A DNA stretch of 33,790 nucleotides from Chara braunii. Lineage: Eukaryota > Streptophyta > Charophyceae > Charales > Characeae. Numbering within the stretch: the first letter of the stretch is position 1; every line of letters starts with the position of its first letter. The position numbers and the translations under genes are program-made. Location: contig BFEA01000044.1 in assembly GCA_003427395.1 (NCBI GenBank), positions 2,999,000 to 3,032,789 on the forward strand, in the 5' to 3' direction. Below, one piece after another: positions 1 through 9,195 of the stretch. The notes beneath the pieces are model-generated. The model was given only the letters and a program-made list of their open reading frames with translations. It was not told the origin of the DNA and searched no databases.

Positions 1-141
1 CGGTCGCCTGAACTCGGGTAAAACAAAAGTAAAGCCCCTTCATAAAAAGGGAGCTAGCACAAAGGTCGGGTTGGACTCGATGCCTACACACTGAGCTTGA
101 CAGTCCGTCACCTGAACCTACTAAGCTAGCTCCCACTTTGA
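1..141 (-). repeat. tRNA-derived SINE, divergent copy, cut by window edge
   Basis: Read on the minus strand this holds a perfect RNA polymerase III A box (TAGCTTAGTAGG, 128 to 117) and a B-box-like motif (GCATCGAGTCC, 83 to 73, 9 of 11 to consensus). The box starts are 45 bases apart, exactly as in the two better copies at 7756 and 22250. Just downstream it shares GCTAGCTCC followed by a T run with those copies. The rest is much more diverged, so it may be an older copy or a sister family. The tail lies beyond base 1. What I see is the boxes, their spacing and the short shared blocks; SINE identity is inferred. Confidence 0.6.
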
Positions 142-866
142 GTGAAAAAAGGGGCAACTTAGTATACAAACAGTAGCAGGGCTCAGTCCGACCCGCGGCC
201 TGAGCCCGTTTCTTTTTTTCTTTTCTTAAGTTAGCGCGTGCATACGTTTGCAGGTTGGTGTGCCTGCCTGAGTGTTTGTCGGCTTGAGTGTGTGTGTGAC
301 CTGCAAGTCTGTGAGTGTCCCGCAGGTCTGCGTGTGTCCCGTAGGGACACCCGATTGTTTGAGCAGCCCGACACGACGGTATCTACCTATGGCCGCGACT
401 TTGGGGTTTGCAGCGGGAAAACACTCAAGTAGCGGGTCGGCTGGTACTTAGCCGTGACCACGATATTGACGGTTGCGGCGGGAAAACACTCAAGTAGCAG
501 GTAGGCCGGTACCACATCGAGTAGACCTGTCGGGTAATCGAGGCCGATCAGAGGAAGACAAAGTAGGCATTTCCAGAGGCCCAGTACCATCGGGTAGGCG
601 GGCACCGGTTTCCAGTAGTACGAGTCTAGGTCCTATGCGGATGATATCAGAGCCTCTAACGGTATCTCTCTATGCAGAGGGATGAAGGCACCGGTCTCTC
701 GGGTGGCGGTGTGGTCAGGAAGTCACCGCCCAAGGGCGACTACCTCTCTACCTACGGGAGGATGAGCTAGAGCCTCAACCTCGCTTACAGTGCACTAGTA
801 AGGATAAAGGTACCGCTCAAGCAAACGTCAACAGTCGGGGCGCTACCTCAACCGTGATGACTATAC
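142..866. other. non-coding stretch, no gene seen
   Basis: Apart from the 65-bp tandem repeat annotated separately, I see no protein family, RNA gene or terminal repeat here. Short open frames have no recognisable composition. No copy of the region right of the primer-binding site (5257 onward) is visible here, so this is not an obvious 3' LTR of the neighbouring Ty3 element. Confidence 0.5.
413..542 (+). repeat. two-copy tandem repeat, period 65 bp
   Basis: A 21-base block starting GCGGGAAAACACTC occurs at 413-433 and again at 478-498, followed in both by a related GGC(T/C)GGTAC block. The two units are 65 bases long. Sequence similarity fades toward the end of each unit. Confidence 0.7.
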
Positions 867-923
867 ACTAATAATTGCTCCGGTCGTACGACCGCCGGTC
901 GTACGACCGGGGCGCATATTAGT
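867..923. repeat. large inverted repeat built on two palindromes
   Basis: Two palindromes, CGGTCGTACGACCG (881-894) and CCGGTCGTACGACCGG (895-910), sit side by side. They are framed by ACTAATA (867-873) and its complement TATTAGT (917-923). The whole forms an imperfect hairpin or cruciform with arms of about 27 bases and almost no loop. It could be a fold-back element, a binding-site dimer or the tip of a transposon; nothing here decides which. Confidence 0.85.
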
Positions 924-1230
924 TTATTCTGACTAATGTACTGACGATTAAGTCTCACCGTACATCGTAGATCTACTCGTTATAACATCAACCCTATCGA
1001 CCCCTCAACCTCTTCAGTCGAAGGGTATTACTGCAAATCCTAACCTTCACAGCGTGCGTCATAACAACGCGCGCGCATACTTAATAAAATTTTCTACCGA
1101 TTTTTGCCCCGTCCTCAATGGCCGAGGAATTTGTTTCGAGTGTCACGCTCAAGCGTGCACACCCTTTCTATTCCAGACTGGCTCCGTCATGGTAGCCGAT
1201 GTCGTCACCGTGTCTAATGCAAAGACATCG

Positions 1231-1256
1231 CAAAATACCCTTGTAAGGGTATTTTG
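1231..1256. repeat. perfect short hairpin inside degraded pol
   Basis: CAAAATACCCTT (1231-1242) is followed after two bases by its exact complement (1245-1256). It lies just where the pol reading stops resembling the RT-RNase H tether after the AFLGLA motif. A possible resumption of that tether (NFIKYARAL-like) appears only near 1062-1097, so the hairpin may mark the edge of a small insertion of about 165 bp. The insertion is an inference. Confidence 0.75.
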
Positions 1257-1542
1257 TCCGCCAACCCCAAGAAGGCTCGAACCTGCGTCACCGACGTGGG
1301 AATTGGAGCTTCTCTCACTGCCTCGACCTTTCTCGAGTCAGGCCGCAATCCTGCACGTGTCACGACGTAACTCAAGAACGAAATTTCGAGAGGAAAAAAT
1401 CTCTCTTTTCGAGTGCGATCTTGAATCCAATGTCCCTTAGTGCTCCCAACGTCCACTCAATGTGTTGTGCATGTCCGTGATAGGTCTCCGAGTAGACAAG
1501 GATATCGTCCATGTATACAATCACGCTGAAGTTGATCATTCC
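1257..1542 (-). pseudogene. Ty3 element 1 pol: RT catalytic YMDD and tether
   Basis: This continues the reverse transcriptase after the stop at 1543. The catalytic box YMDD is at 1515-1504, in the context VIVYMDDILVYSE, so the two metal-binding aspartates are intact. A single-base shift near 1395-1400 moves the reading to another frame, which then gives SFLSYVVTRAGLRPDSRK and VTQVRAFLGLA. This is the segment that joins the RT thumb to RNase H in Ty3 elements. Beyond that the homology is lost next to a perfect hairpin. RT normally copies element RNA into cDNA in virus-like particles; this copy is inactive. Confidence 0.88.
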
Positions 1543-2589
1543 CTAAGTTAACCGTGTCTTGTTGATGAAGTTCTGGAACGTCATGTTCATCGCTCGCTGA
1601 AACGTGGCAGGCGCGTTGCAAATCCCCATTGGACACCGAACCCACTGCCATGTGCCCTCAAACAACACGAAGGTCGTCTTTGACCGATCTTCCTCCTTAA
1701 CCAGAATATGATGAAAGCCATGCCGAATATCAAACTTACTAAAATAATTAGCACATCCAATCGCATCCAGCAGATCATCGATTCGGGGAAGGGGATACAC
1801 ATCTTTAATCGTGATTTCATTTAGTTTGCGATAATCGATGCATATGCGTATTGACCCGTTCTTCTTCGGCACTAATACTACTGGAAACGACCATGGTCCA
1901 GTGACAGGTTCGATCCACCCGCTTGCTTCGAATTCTCGAATTCGTTCGAGAGCATTTTTTCGTTCTATCAGGGAGTATCGGTATGGCTTGCAGTGGATGA
2001 GGGAATGATTTCCCGTCTGAATTTCGTGTTGGATGACCAACGACAAGCCGATGTCAGTGTCTGTTACGTTAATCGCTCCCTGATACTCTGTCAGAATGTC
2101 CGCAATCAAACAATGAATCTCATCAGGTACGTACCGTGACACGTGTAACTCAAAAAGTTGGTCCCAGATCCGTGCGTCGATCTGCTTCGTGCGTGCTTGT
2201 TTCGCCACATCGGGCGGTGGCGCAAAGATAAACGAATGGTTTGATCGCTAGGACAACACCGTGGCCATCATCTGGGCATCTTCCTCCCGGATGGCCATGT
2301 GTCCTTCCGGGGTGATCCCATCGCAGATAACTTGCCATGGTGCAGTTTTAGTTGCGATCTTTACTCCGAGCTCATCTGATTCAGCCTCGAGACGCCCAGG
2401 GGGTTCCAAAGAACTGGTTTCCGCCCCTAGACGTAACAGTCGTACTTCCTTTACTCAGTGTTTCTTGTCGTTGTATCAGGCGAGGAGAGGGGAGATTCCT
2501 TCGTACAGGGTTTGAGGGGGTTCCAAAGAATCGACCATCCTCGAAATTTGTACGAGGGGTTCACCCAAAATCATCACCTTGGTCCTTTG
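1543..2589 (-). pseudogene. Ty3 element 1 pol: protease-RT linker, RT fingers and palm
   Basis: Reading from 2589 leftward in the gag-pol frame, a linker of about 120 codons leads into the RT. Visible RT blocks are PYRYSLIERKNALERIREF, GWIEPVTGPWSFPVVLVPKK, IRICIDYRKLNEITIKDVYP, the motif A segment YFSKFDIRHGFHHI with its catalytic aspartate, and CPMGICNAPATFQRAMN (motif B region). Stops at 2476 (TGA), 2455 (TGA), 2248 (TAG) and 1543 (TAG) break it, but no frameshift does. The 1543 stop falls 9 codons before YMDD. The linker repeats a short SLEPP-type block, encoded near 2397-2412 and 2515-2530, perhaps from an old local duplication. Confidence 0.93.
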
Positions 2590-2885
2590 AACTGACATTT
2601 CGTTAAAACTGACATTTTTTTCTAAATTCACGAAATTGAGCGTAAAAAACAACAACATTTTTTAGTGTTTTTTTGTCCCCATGACGTCGGATGATCAGAT
2701 CATCGGGTGTCGTGGCGACTCCCGATGATCTGACCATAGGATGTATGTTAACGGTACTTTACGTTGAGGTACATCAGATAGACAAAGTGAGATAACCACT
2801 TTCTCACCCGATGAGCAATGAAATTTTGACCAAGTCCACTTTCGTGAATTTAGAAAAAAATGTTAGTTTTAACGAAATGTCAGTT
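2590..2885. mobile_element. MITE-like DNA transposon insertion, 296 bp
   Basis: Terminal inverted repeats of 46 bases (2590-2635 and 2840-2885) match at 45 positions. TTTG flanks both ends (2586-2589 and 2886-2889), giving a 4-bp target duplication. Each terminus contains the decamer ACTGACATTT, repeated after 17 bases in the left arm (2591, 2608) and with one change in the right. The middle carries a further stem (2692-2707 with 2721-2736, 15 of 16 matched, 13-base loop). There is no coding capacity. It interrupts pol of Ty3 element 1 between protease and RT. Removing it with one TTTG takes out 300 bases, which agrees with the conserved frame on both sides. The superfamily is not clear to me. 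Confidence 0.88.
2692..2736. repeat. internal hairpin of the MITE
   Basis: TGATCAGATCATCGGG (2692-2707) pairs with CCCGATGATCTGACCA (2721-2736) at 15 of 16 positions around a 13-base loop. The left arm itself contains the palindrome GATGATCAGATCATC. It makes the insertion a nested fold-back. Confidence 0.85.
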
Positions 2886-3666
2886 TTTGGATATTCCGAC
2901 TGGTTAGGTGCATCGTTCTCGTGATCGTTCTGGATGGTGGGTAATAAATGCGTTGTCGTACTAGCTTCAGAATTTCCGGATCATTTTCGTCACTGCTATC
3001 CGCATCCCTCGATGATGGCTCATCGTCTGCAGAATTTTCCCAGGTGATCATACGAAGAGTCCCCGCTATCATCGACGAAACTCGCGGGACTGTGTTAATG
3101 GTAGTACGAAGAGTCAGTCTCATAGGTACAGCATAGGGCTTTCCTCCTGTATTTCGAGGGATGATTGACTGTTGCTCGAAATCCAAGTTCGCTCGTAATG
3201 CCACAAGAGCGGGAAGTCCGAAAAGAATGTCGTAGGTGTTTACATCTAATACCACGACATCTCCCAGTGCATGCACCTTTCCCAATCGGAAAGCGACGTT
3301 GGTCATCCGTCCCACTGTTTTATTTTTTTCTTCGTCTGCCGAAACGAGCTGGTCCGTCTCTATAAGCATGATCAGATCGTTTTTCCTACCTGCCCTCTCA
3401 ACTACTCGCAGTGAGATAGCCAAAACAACAGCTTCCGAATCAATGATTGCATTGTACGAAATTCCCCATATTTCGATGTCGCATTCCGCAGATTTCCAGG
3501 GGATGGGTTTAATCCGTAGGAAATGATCGTCTTTCTGTATTAGTTCTACTCGTATCGGATCCGACGTGCCGGCTGTATTTTTATCTGGCCTGGGGCTTTT
3601 AGCTTTCACGTTCGTTGTTCGGGCGAGGGCAAATCGTTTTCGATTCGCCTTACAATGTTGTAGCAT
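2886..3666 (-). pseudogene. Ty3 element 1 pol: retropepsin-like aspartic protease
   Basis: The frame reads through a single-domain aspartic protease. ISYNAIIDSEAVVLAIS occupies the active-site position, and VNTYDILFGLPALVALRANLDF is the second conserved block (the I-L-G-L type flap/C-terminal motif of Ty3 proteases). The family triad is D-T/S-G; here it reads D-S-E, so the essential glycine is lost and the enzyme would be inactive even without the stops. The frame is continuous with Gag upstream, separated only by a TGA at 3667. An acidic tail (DDEPSSRDADSSDENDPE) follows. The MITE at 2590-2885 ends the reading. Confidence 0.87.
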
Positions 3667-5103
3667 TCACTCATTAGCTTGTTCAGAGATCGAGAGCAGA
3701 TGGCCGATCGAAAGTGGAATCCAATGGTCCAAGGTTCGAATGATGTTGAGCACATCGATTTCCCCAGTGACGAAGGTGGGTCCTCCCGACTCCATCTCTC
3801 CTGGAGAGGGTCGCCACTCCCCCACTTCTTTCTGTTCCGGTGTTGGTTTGATCGTTCCGATCATTCCGAGCCCAGTATAACCAAGCAATACATACTGATC
3901 TAAGGGGATGAGCTTAGCAGCCTCTTCCATGGTTGCTAACGCACTTCTTACACCTTCCATTTCTTCCATAAGGGCTCCTACCCGTCAGGGTCCGTTAGCG
4001 ATGGGGGCCACTGCCATTGGTGCGACCCCGACCCGTTGTTGCGGGGGCCGGTGGGGGCAGTCACGGGCTAGATGCCCTGGCTGATGACATGCATAGCAGA
4101 CATTCAGATTGTTCGCAGCTCCCCCGAGAGCAGGCGCTGGGGCAAGCCCTTGTTGGATCGGAGGGGCACACACCGCGATGGGCCGCATGTTTCTCATCAT
4201 GGCTTCTAACCGAGCGTTATGCTCTCGCTGTTCCTTTTTGCTTTACTGGATTAGACTAATTAACGTCTTGGTTAGTTCAAAAATGGCAGTGGACTCATTT
4301 GTCCTTACAGGGTTCTCAATTGGTGGCGGGGGTGCCGTCATTACAGGTGCCGGTGTCACAGGAACAGGGACACTCGTGATTACACTCTGGGCAGGTCGTT
4401 TAGGGGCTATCTGTTCCAGATAGGTGACCGGGCCAGACACAAATCCCATATTCTCGAACTTGTTCTGCAACGCGGCCAACTCAGCTCTTGCCCTTGCGAG
4501 TTCGGACATGTCCCCTTCCTTAGGATAGTCTTCTCCTTTCAGGAAGTTCTCCGCGAACTTACGTTCCATCTCCTCTGCAGCGGCCATGATCTGTTGCAGT
4601 GTGTGATTGATGGGGGAAAACTGCTTTCGCAGCTTTGCCCTTATCGTTCGACTGCGAAGCCCATCAATAAACAAATCTCTCCCGACTTGCGCACCTCGCT
4701 CAGTTTTCACAAACATTCGGTAGAACCGGTTTCGATATTCTGCTATAGACTCGAGGGGTTTTTGCACCCGGTCCTTGATCATGTATAGTGCTTGCTCTGG
4801 ATGGACATAATCAAATCGGTTCAGAAAATCCTGTTCGAAGGTCGGAAGATCTACCCATACATAGGTACTAAACCAGTGATGAGCGTCTCCTCCTAGTCGA
4901 GCATGAATGTTTACCTAAGCTTCGTTATCGTCATATTGCTGTGCTCGGAGCGTGGCCAACCATGCTCCTGCAAGATGATGTGCAGGGTCAAATAAATAGA
5001 GATCAGGTGGCGTCATGGGAGCCCGTGCTCGTGGGGTGGGTTGATTAGGATTTGGTTGATTAACATTCTGCTGCGGATTCGGATTCTGTGCATTAGCGTT
5101 CAT
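3667..5103 (-). pseudogene. gag: Ty3 element 1 gag (capsid, CCHC nucleocapsid)
   Basis: Gag packages element RNA in the particle. From the ATG at 5103 a proline/asparagine/glutamine-rich start leads to DLYLFDPAHHLAGAWLATL and LPTFEQDFLNRFDYVHPEQA. Next comes the capsid core PLESIAEYRNRFYRMF and FIDGLRSRTIRAKLRK, typical of plant retrotransposon Gag (Retrotrans_gag). The zinc knuckle CYACHQPGHLARDC lies at 4098-4057, followed by an acidic stretch leading to the protease. The frame is unbroken except for stops at 4915 (TAG), 4243 (TAA), 3985 (TGA) and 3667 (TGA). No frameshift was found. Each stop is one C-to-T step from Gln or Arg. Confidence 0.9.
4057..4098 (-). other. CCHC zinc knuckle of Ty3 element 1 Gag
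   Basis: CYACHQPGHLARDC matches C-x2-C-x4-H-x4-C exactly, all four metal ligands intact. In Gag proteins it binds the packaged element RNA. Confidence 0.95.
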
Positions 5104-5243
5104 GTTGGCTGCCCGTCGATTAGCCGATCTACTTCGGGTGATGACGGGGTCGCGTCTATGCGCGTTCCGGGGTCGAGGTCGCCCTCAGTTAGCCAGATCG
5201 TGCAATTAGCGTTCTATTAATCCTATAACCTGGCCACGTGTCG

Positions 5244-5256
5244 GGCTCCGATACCA
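5244..5256 (-). promoter_or_regulatory. primer-binding site for initiator tRNA-Met
   Basis: The minus strand reads TGGTATCGGAGCC, one base from the common plant retrotransposon site TGGTATCAGAGCC, complementary to the 3' end of initiator tRNA-Met. It lies about 140 bases before the Gag start, as expected. The 5' LTR should end just to its right (5257 or a few bases on), but the usual CA end is not evident. Confidence 0.75.
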
Positions 5257-5672
5257 ACCTCACGCCCAGCCCAACTTCCTGATCGGAGTAGGATGTGGGC
5301 CTGGAAGTGCGAAAAGGGGTGTGCCAAGGATCTTTGGGAAAGTGGGGGTGGAGTCCTAGGTGAGAACTGGGATCTCCTGTGGCAGAGTTTTTCGGGGGCA
5401 TGAGTGCAATTTGGCGGAGAGGGCGGACCGCCCCTGGTCATAAGGCAGATGGCATGCGCGGGTCACTCAAGGCTTGGCGAGCCATTGGTTCCGAGGACGG
5501 CGGTTTGCAAGAAGGTCCCTTTGGGGTAGGTGGGGTTCCGATGAGTCAGGCCGTCGGAAGTTGCCACGTGGCGCCGGTCGTGTCGCGTTTGGGTTAGGCC
5601 TTCGGATTTCCGGGGTTCTCGGATCACCGCGTCGTCGGCAATTTCCGCAGGGTGTACTGGGCCAGTAGGGGG
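5257..5672 (-). other. probable remains of 5' LTR of Ty3 element 1
   Basis: The position beyond the primer-binding site makes this the expected 5' LTR. I could not find a matching second LTR or clear TG/CA ends, so the extent is unknown. No gene is seen. Confidence 0.35.
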
Positions 5673-5960
5673 CTATGGCCTTCCACGGGACGACGCTGAG
5701 TTGGTGATACGGAAGAAGAAGGCGGAAGGGAGGGAAGCTGGTGGAGATAACGACAAAGCCGGGGTGGTTGAAGTAGTGGGTGTGGTCCTGAGTGGGGAAA
5801 TCAGAGCATCGGGGTCGCTAGTGGTGGCACAGTGAAACTCCCTAAGACACAATCGGTTCTCGGTTAGGCAAGGGTATCTCTGTCGGAGGATTTCGTTTAT
5901 CCAAGGGGTGAAGTAGTCCGGGTCGTACAACAACGACTCCGAGCTCTCTAAGCATGCCAT
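5673..5960 (-). CDS. short unrecognised open frame
   Basis: A 95-codon open frame starts MACLESSESLLYDPDYFTPWIN and ends in a serine/proline/threonine-rich tail. The first 45 residues look protein-like and have no low complexity; the tail is compositionally biased. I do not recognise a family. It may be a fragment of an older element or an accidental frame in the LTR region. No promoter or splice signal supports it. Confidence 0.2.
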   Translation of the reverse strand: MACLESSESLLYDPDYFTPWINEILRQRYPCLTENRLCLREFHCATTSDPDALISPLRTTPTTSTTPALSLSPPASLPSAFFFRITNSASSRGRP

Positions 5961-7748
5961 TATATCATCGCAGAGCTATGAGATGCCTAAGGGCGGGTCT
6001 GTGCCGATTGCGATCACCACGTGCAGGCCACGCGAATCAAGTCGCGCTTACGCGTGTTCGTACGGGATGACTGCTCCATCGCGGACCCTGGATGGCCGCG
6101 TCCAAGCAGACAGTGCTTCTGCAATCGATGGTCCTTTTTGGGATTGACGAATCAACACACGGGGGTACGTGTAAATGTGCAACTCAGATCGCGTTTACAC
6201 GCGTCCTCGCACGACGTTCGCTGGGCCAAACATCCGATTGTCTAATCACTCCGTAATTTTTTAGCATGCAAGATGCAACAACCACAACAGTCCAATCAAA
6301 AGATAAGCAAAAACGAGAGCAGGATTACCGATTGCACAAAATTCCTATCCTACTCATGAGTGCATCAAAGGCAGTAAACAAAGGCAAAGGCAAGGATCCG
6401 GTAGAAAGACAAACAACCAAACATGGCATTTATACATCCATTCGTTCAGCAACACACACACAGTGCATCTGAGGTGGAAATCGCAAAGACAAGTCTGAGC
6501 AAAAACCCAAGTCCAGATTCCGAAAAACAGAAACGGCAAATCACCCGGAGCCGGAATCAAAATTTATGTACACGAGACAGGAGGGAGAAAAGATAAAAGA
6601 AACAACAAAACCGCGTCCATCAACCTCAGCTCCCTCTTCCTTTCTTTCTCTCTCTCTCCGATGCGAACAGTCCCTCGTCGCGCACCAACCCACGAAGCCG
6701 TCACCCCGCTTAGTCCTCCCGCACCCGTCAGGTTCGCTCGCGCCCACAGTCCTTCGTGGCCCGTGTCAACCCCGCACGTTTGGCACCAGCTCGTCGGGTC
6801 GCCCGACTCCTGTTCTACTCACCTCTTACTTCGCTCGTGTGTCGACCCTCTCTGATCGCGCAACCCCGAGCTTCCAACAACTGGTTAAGAGAGCTAACCA
6901 ATCGCGCAACCGGAATTTATAGAGTGCATGCATGCGCGAAAAACACGGAATTACAATGACTTATGAGGGAGATTAGAGAGAGAGCACCTGCATTCTGTAT
7001 GACCGGGCCGCGGCATGGGGGACGTAGCCGCTCTCCACGCATCAATCCGATCATGCAGACCGTGGCTACCGTGACCAAAAATGCAACAAAAGAAAGAGAA
7101 GAGGGGAGGGAAGGACAAAGCATAAGAAGAAGAATACAGTTACAATGACGCCAATCCAAAATTACAGTTACACACCCGATTAAAGGCGCCGACTAATCCG
7201 AATTCCGTTGCAGCCGCATAAAGAAGCGCGTAGGCAAAAGACGCCACGCGACAAAAGAAAGTCCTAATTACAAAATTCCTAAATTCCTATCTAATGCGAA
7301 AACGCGAAATGCACAAGTTCCGGGAAGAAAGTCCGAAATTTCGAGAGTCATCGGGGCTCGACAAAATTCGAAAAAAAATTCGAAGAAAAATTCGAAAAGA
7401 AAATTTCAAAAAGAACGAAGCAAAATTCCCGCTCGATGTCCACCCCTCAAAAGTTCTGAAACCGAAACAAAAGAAACGACGTCAACATTTATTAATCGCG
7501 CTCTTGGCGGCACATTAACCATCCACCCGACCAATCAATCGCTCGTCTCGGGACACGCTCAGTTCCGAACCCCGCCTTCGAAAAGGAGACGATGAAAAAG
7601 ACGAAGAAGCGAGGGTATTGATGCAATTTCCCACCGATCCCAATTTCCCGTAATTGGCCCAACCTTCCTAGCTTAAGACCCCTCATTGCAATCGCGCAGA
7701 AAGTCACGCGCTACAGAAAGTGGCTCGTCACATGCTTAGCTCTTGTAA
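5961..7748. other. non-coding region with simple-sequence tracts
   Basis: No protein family or RNA gene is recognisable. A pyrimidine run lies near 6638-6659 and purine-rich stretches at 7084-7110 and 7360-7410. A minus-strand frame at 6917-7159 has a hydrophobic run followed by basic and proline residues, which could be a membrane-anchored N terminus, but nothing supports it further. Confidence 0.5.
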
Positions 7749-7948
7749 TATGGGTTAGCGTAGTAGGTACCGCCATCTGACTTTCACCCTGCAGATTTAG
7801 GGATCAAGCCCGGTCGCACGTAGTCCACTTGGCTATCTCCTTTTGAAGCTGCCCCTTCAGAAGTTTGAAGTGATGCGGTCGATTTCGACCGTCTGATCTT
7901 AGAGATCGTGCGGTTGAGATCGACCTCGTGCAAAATAGTATGACCCCT
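7749..7948 (+). repeat. tRNA-derived SINE, copy 1
   Basis: A perfect A box, TAGCGTAGTAGG (7756-7767), is followed 45 bases later by the B-box-like GGATCAAGCCC (7801-7811, 9 of 11). That is the spacing inside a tRNA. Between them, TCTGACTTTCACCC is close to the anticodon arm of plant tRNA-Glu(UUC), so a tRNA-Glu origin is my best guess. A body of about 137 bases follows. Bases 7756-7948 align without gaps to 22250-22442 with 27 mismatches by hand count (86% identity). A T-rich tract starts about 40 bases after the shared end. SINEs are transcribed by RNA polymerase III and moved by LINE enzymes. Confidence 0.82.
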
Positions 7949-7953
7949 TCGCA

Positions 7954-9105
7954 AGGATGACAGGCATAAATCCAGAAATAGTAACTGTTCAATTTTTTTT
8001 TATTTTTTTATTTTTATTTTTTGTGATCCCGGTCGGGATCGAATTCGAGTTTGTATCCCAACTCGACGTGGGAGGCCATGAACGATGACTCGGATAAAAC
8101 CGTTGGCATAAGCCAACGGTAGAAATCAGAAGAAGAAAAAAAAAAAAAAAAAATAGTAAACAAAGTTAGCGAGAGGCACCACATGGCGCCTTTGGAAGTG
8201 GCTGGGGCGTTTCAGGCCCGCGGGCAACCGTTTCTGGAGGCAGCGTTTCGTTTTTTTTTCTTTTTTTTAGATTTTTATTAGATTTTTTTATTTAGATTCG
8301 TTTGAGATTTTGTTTCTTTTAGATTCTGTTCTGGGAGTATACCGATTCTTACCGAATGAGCCGTTCGTTTTCGGACGAACGGGTTTCAGTAAAACAGAAA
8401 AAAAAGGAAAAAAAACAAAAAGAAAAAAATCATGACTGTGCCAGACTGGTTTTGTCGGGCATCTATCGAAGCATCAAGGGGGAAGGCCGCGACGAATGGA
8501 TTTGCCGCGGTTAGCGGCCACATACAGGTGCGGGTCTTAAGACCTTGTATTTGAGTTACAACGGGGCTCTGCTCACACTGTTGGTGGCTTTCAGTTGTCT
8601 GCAACAATCGCGTTGTTCGAGAGAGAGAGAGAGTGAGTGAGTGAGTTGATAAGCCGCGCGCCTGTATCTGGCGCCTATTCAACCTAGATACAGGCACGGG
8701 CAGGGGGAAAAAAAGACCCTTTTGGGCTTAACACTAGTTTGACACTGTGAAGTGACCAAGAGGAAGGGAAGGCAACTCGGTTTGAAAAACGAGCTGCCCT
8801 TTTAGAAAAACGACAGGGCACGGTCACGTACGTGGCCGCGGATTTTGAGTAGATGTAGGGGATATAAGGAAAATAAGGGAGGGAAAGAAAAGAAAGGGAA
8901 ACGGCCGCAAATATAGTCGCGACAGTGGAACAGATGCAACCCCTAGAAGGTTCTAAGGGTTGATGGGACTGCATCTGTTCAGATGAACAGGCAGTTCCGA
9001 AATAGCTGAATACAACCATTTCTTGAAGCACCTGATATGGGAAACGGCCAGGTACTCTTGGAAGTTGACGACGTCGGCTCCCCAAGGGGAAAACCAAGGC
9101 TCATA
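7954..9105. other. non-coding region with poly-T, poly-A and short hairpins
   Basis: T-rich tracts lie at 7988-8022 and 8251-8330, and a poly-A run at about 8136-8153. Hairpins with perfect arms are at 8099-8120 (ACCGTTGGC, loop of four) and 8361-8382 (CCGTTCGT, loop of six). A GA/GTGA microsatellite lies at 8619-8645. Open frames on the minus strand here are made by these tracts. I see no gene. Confidence 0.55.
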
Positions 9106-9141
9106 GCTCCTGGCCATCGATTTAGATCGAGGGCCAGGAGC
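9106..9141. repeat. hairpin upstream of a TATA box
   Basis: GCTCCTGGCCATCGAT (9106-9121) pairs with ATCGAGGGCCAGGAGC (9126-9141) at 15 of 16 positions around the loop TTAG. It lies 47 bases before a TATAAAAG motif. It may be a protein-binding dyad, an RNA hairpin or a chance remnant of an element end. Confidence 0.85.
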
Positions 9142-9187
9142 ATTGACGAAATTTTGCCTGGCAGCTGCCCACATGCATTCGGCCAGC

Positions 9188-9195
9188 TATAAAAG
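9188..9195 (+). promoter_or_regulatory. candidate TATA box
   Basis: CTATAAAAGC is a canonical plant TATA context in a region without other AT-rich runs. A start site would fall near 9218-9225. The sequence downstream (9220-9700) is G-rich, without a clear coding frame, so this could be the promoter of an LTR or of a non-coding transcript. Motif only; activity is not shown. Confidence 0.4.

Larger units (their letters stand above)
1086..5256 (-). mobile_element. Ty3/gypsy LTR retrotransposon 1, decayed and 3'-truncated
   Basis: The order on the minus strand is primer-binding site, Gag with CCHC knuckle, protease, reverse transcriptase, then the RT-RNase H tether. That order is standard for Ty3/gypsy. 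Codons from 5103 down to about 1400 keep one frame, interrupted only by stop codons and by a MITE-like insertion at 2590-2885. The RNase H catalytic part, integrase and 3' LTR are not visible to the left, so the element is truncated near 1086. No 5' LTR boundary could be fixed because there is no second LTR for comparison. It cannot move on its own. Confidence 0.9.

Noticed and set aside
6917-7159. 80-codon minus-strand frame with a hydrophobic segment
   Set aside because: It resembles a membrane anchor only in composition; the frame is bounded by pyrimidine tracts and no family match is apparent.
8386-8697. 103-codon minus-strand frame
   Set aside because: Its end is encoded by an A-rich tract and its start overlaps a GA microsatellite; no protein-like core.
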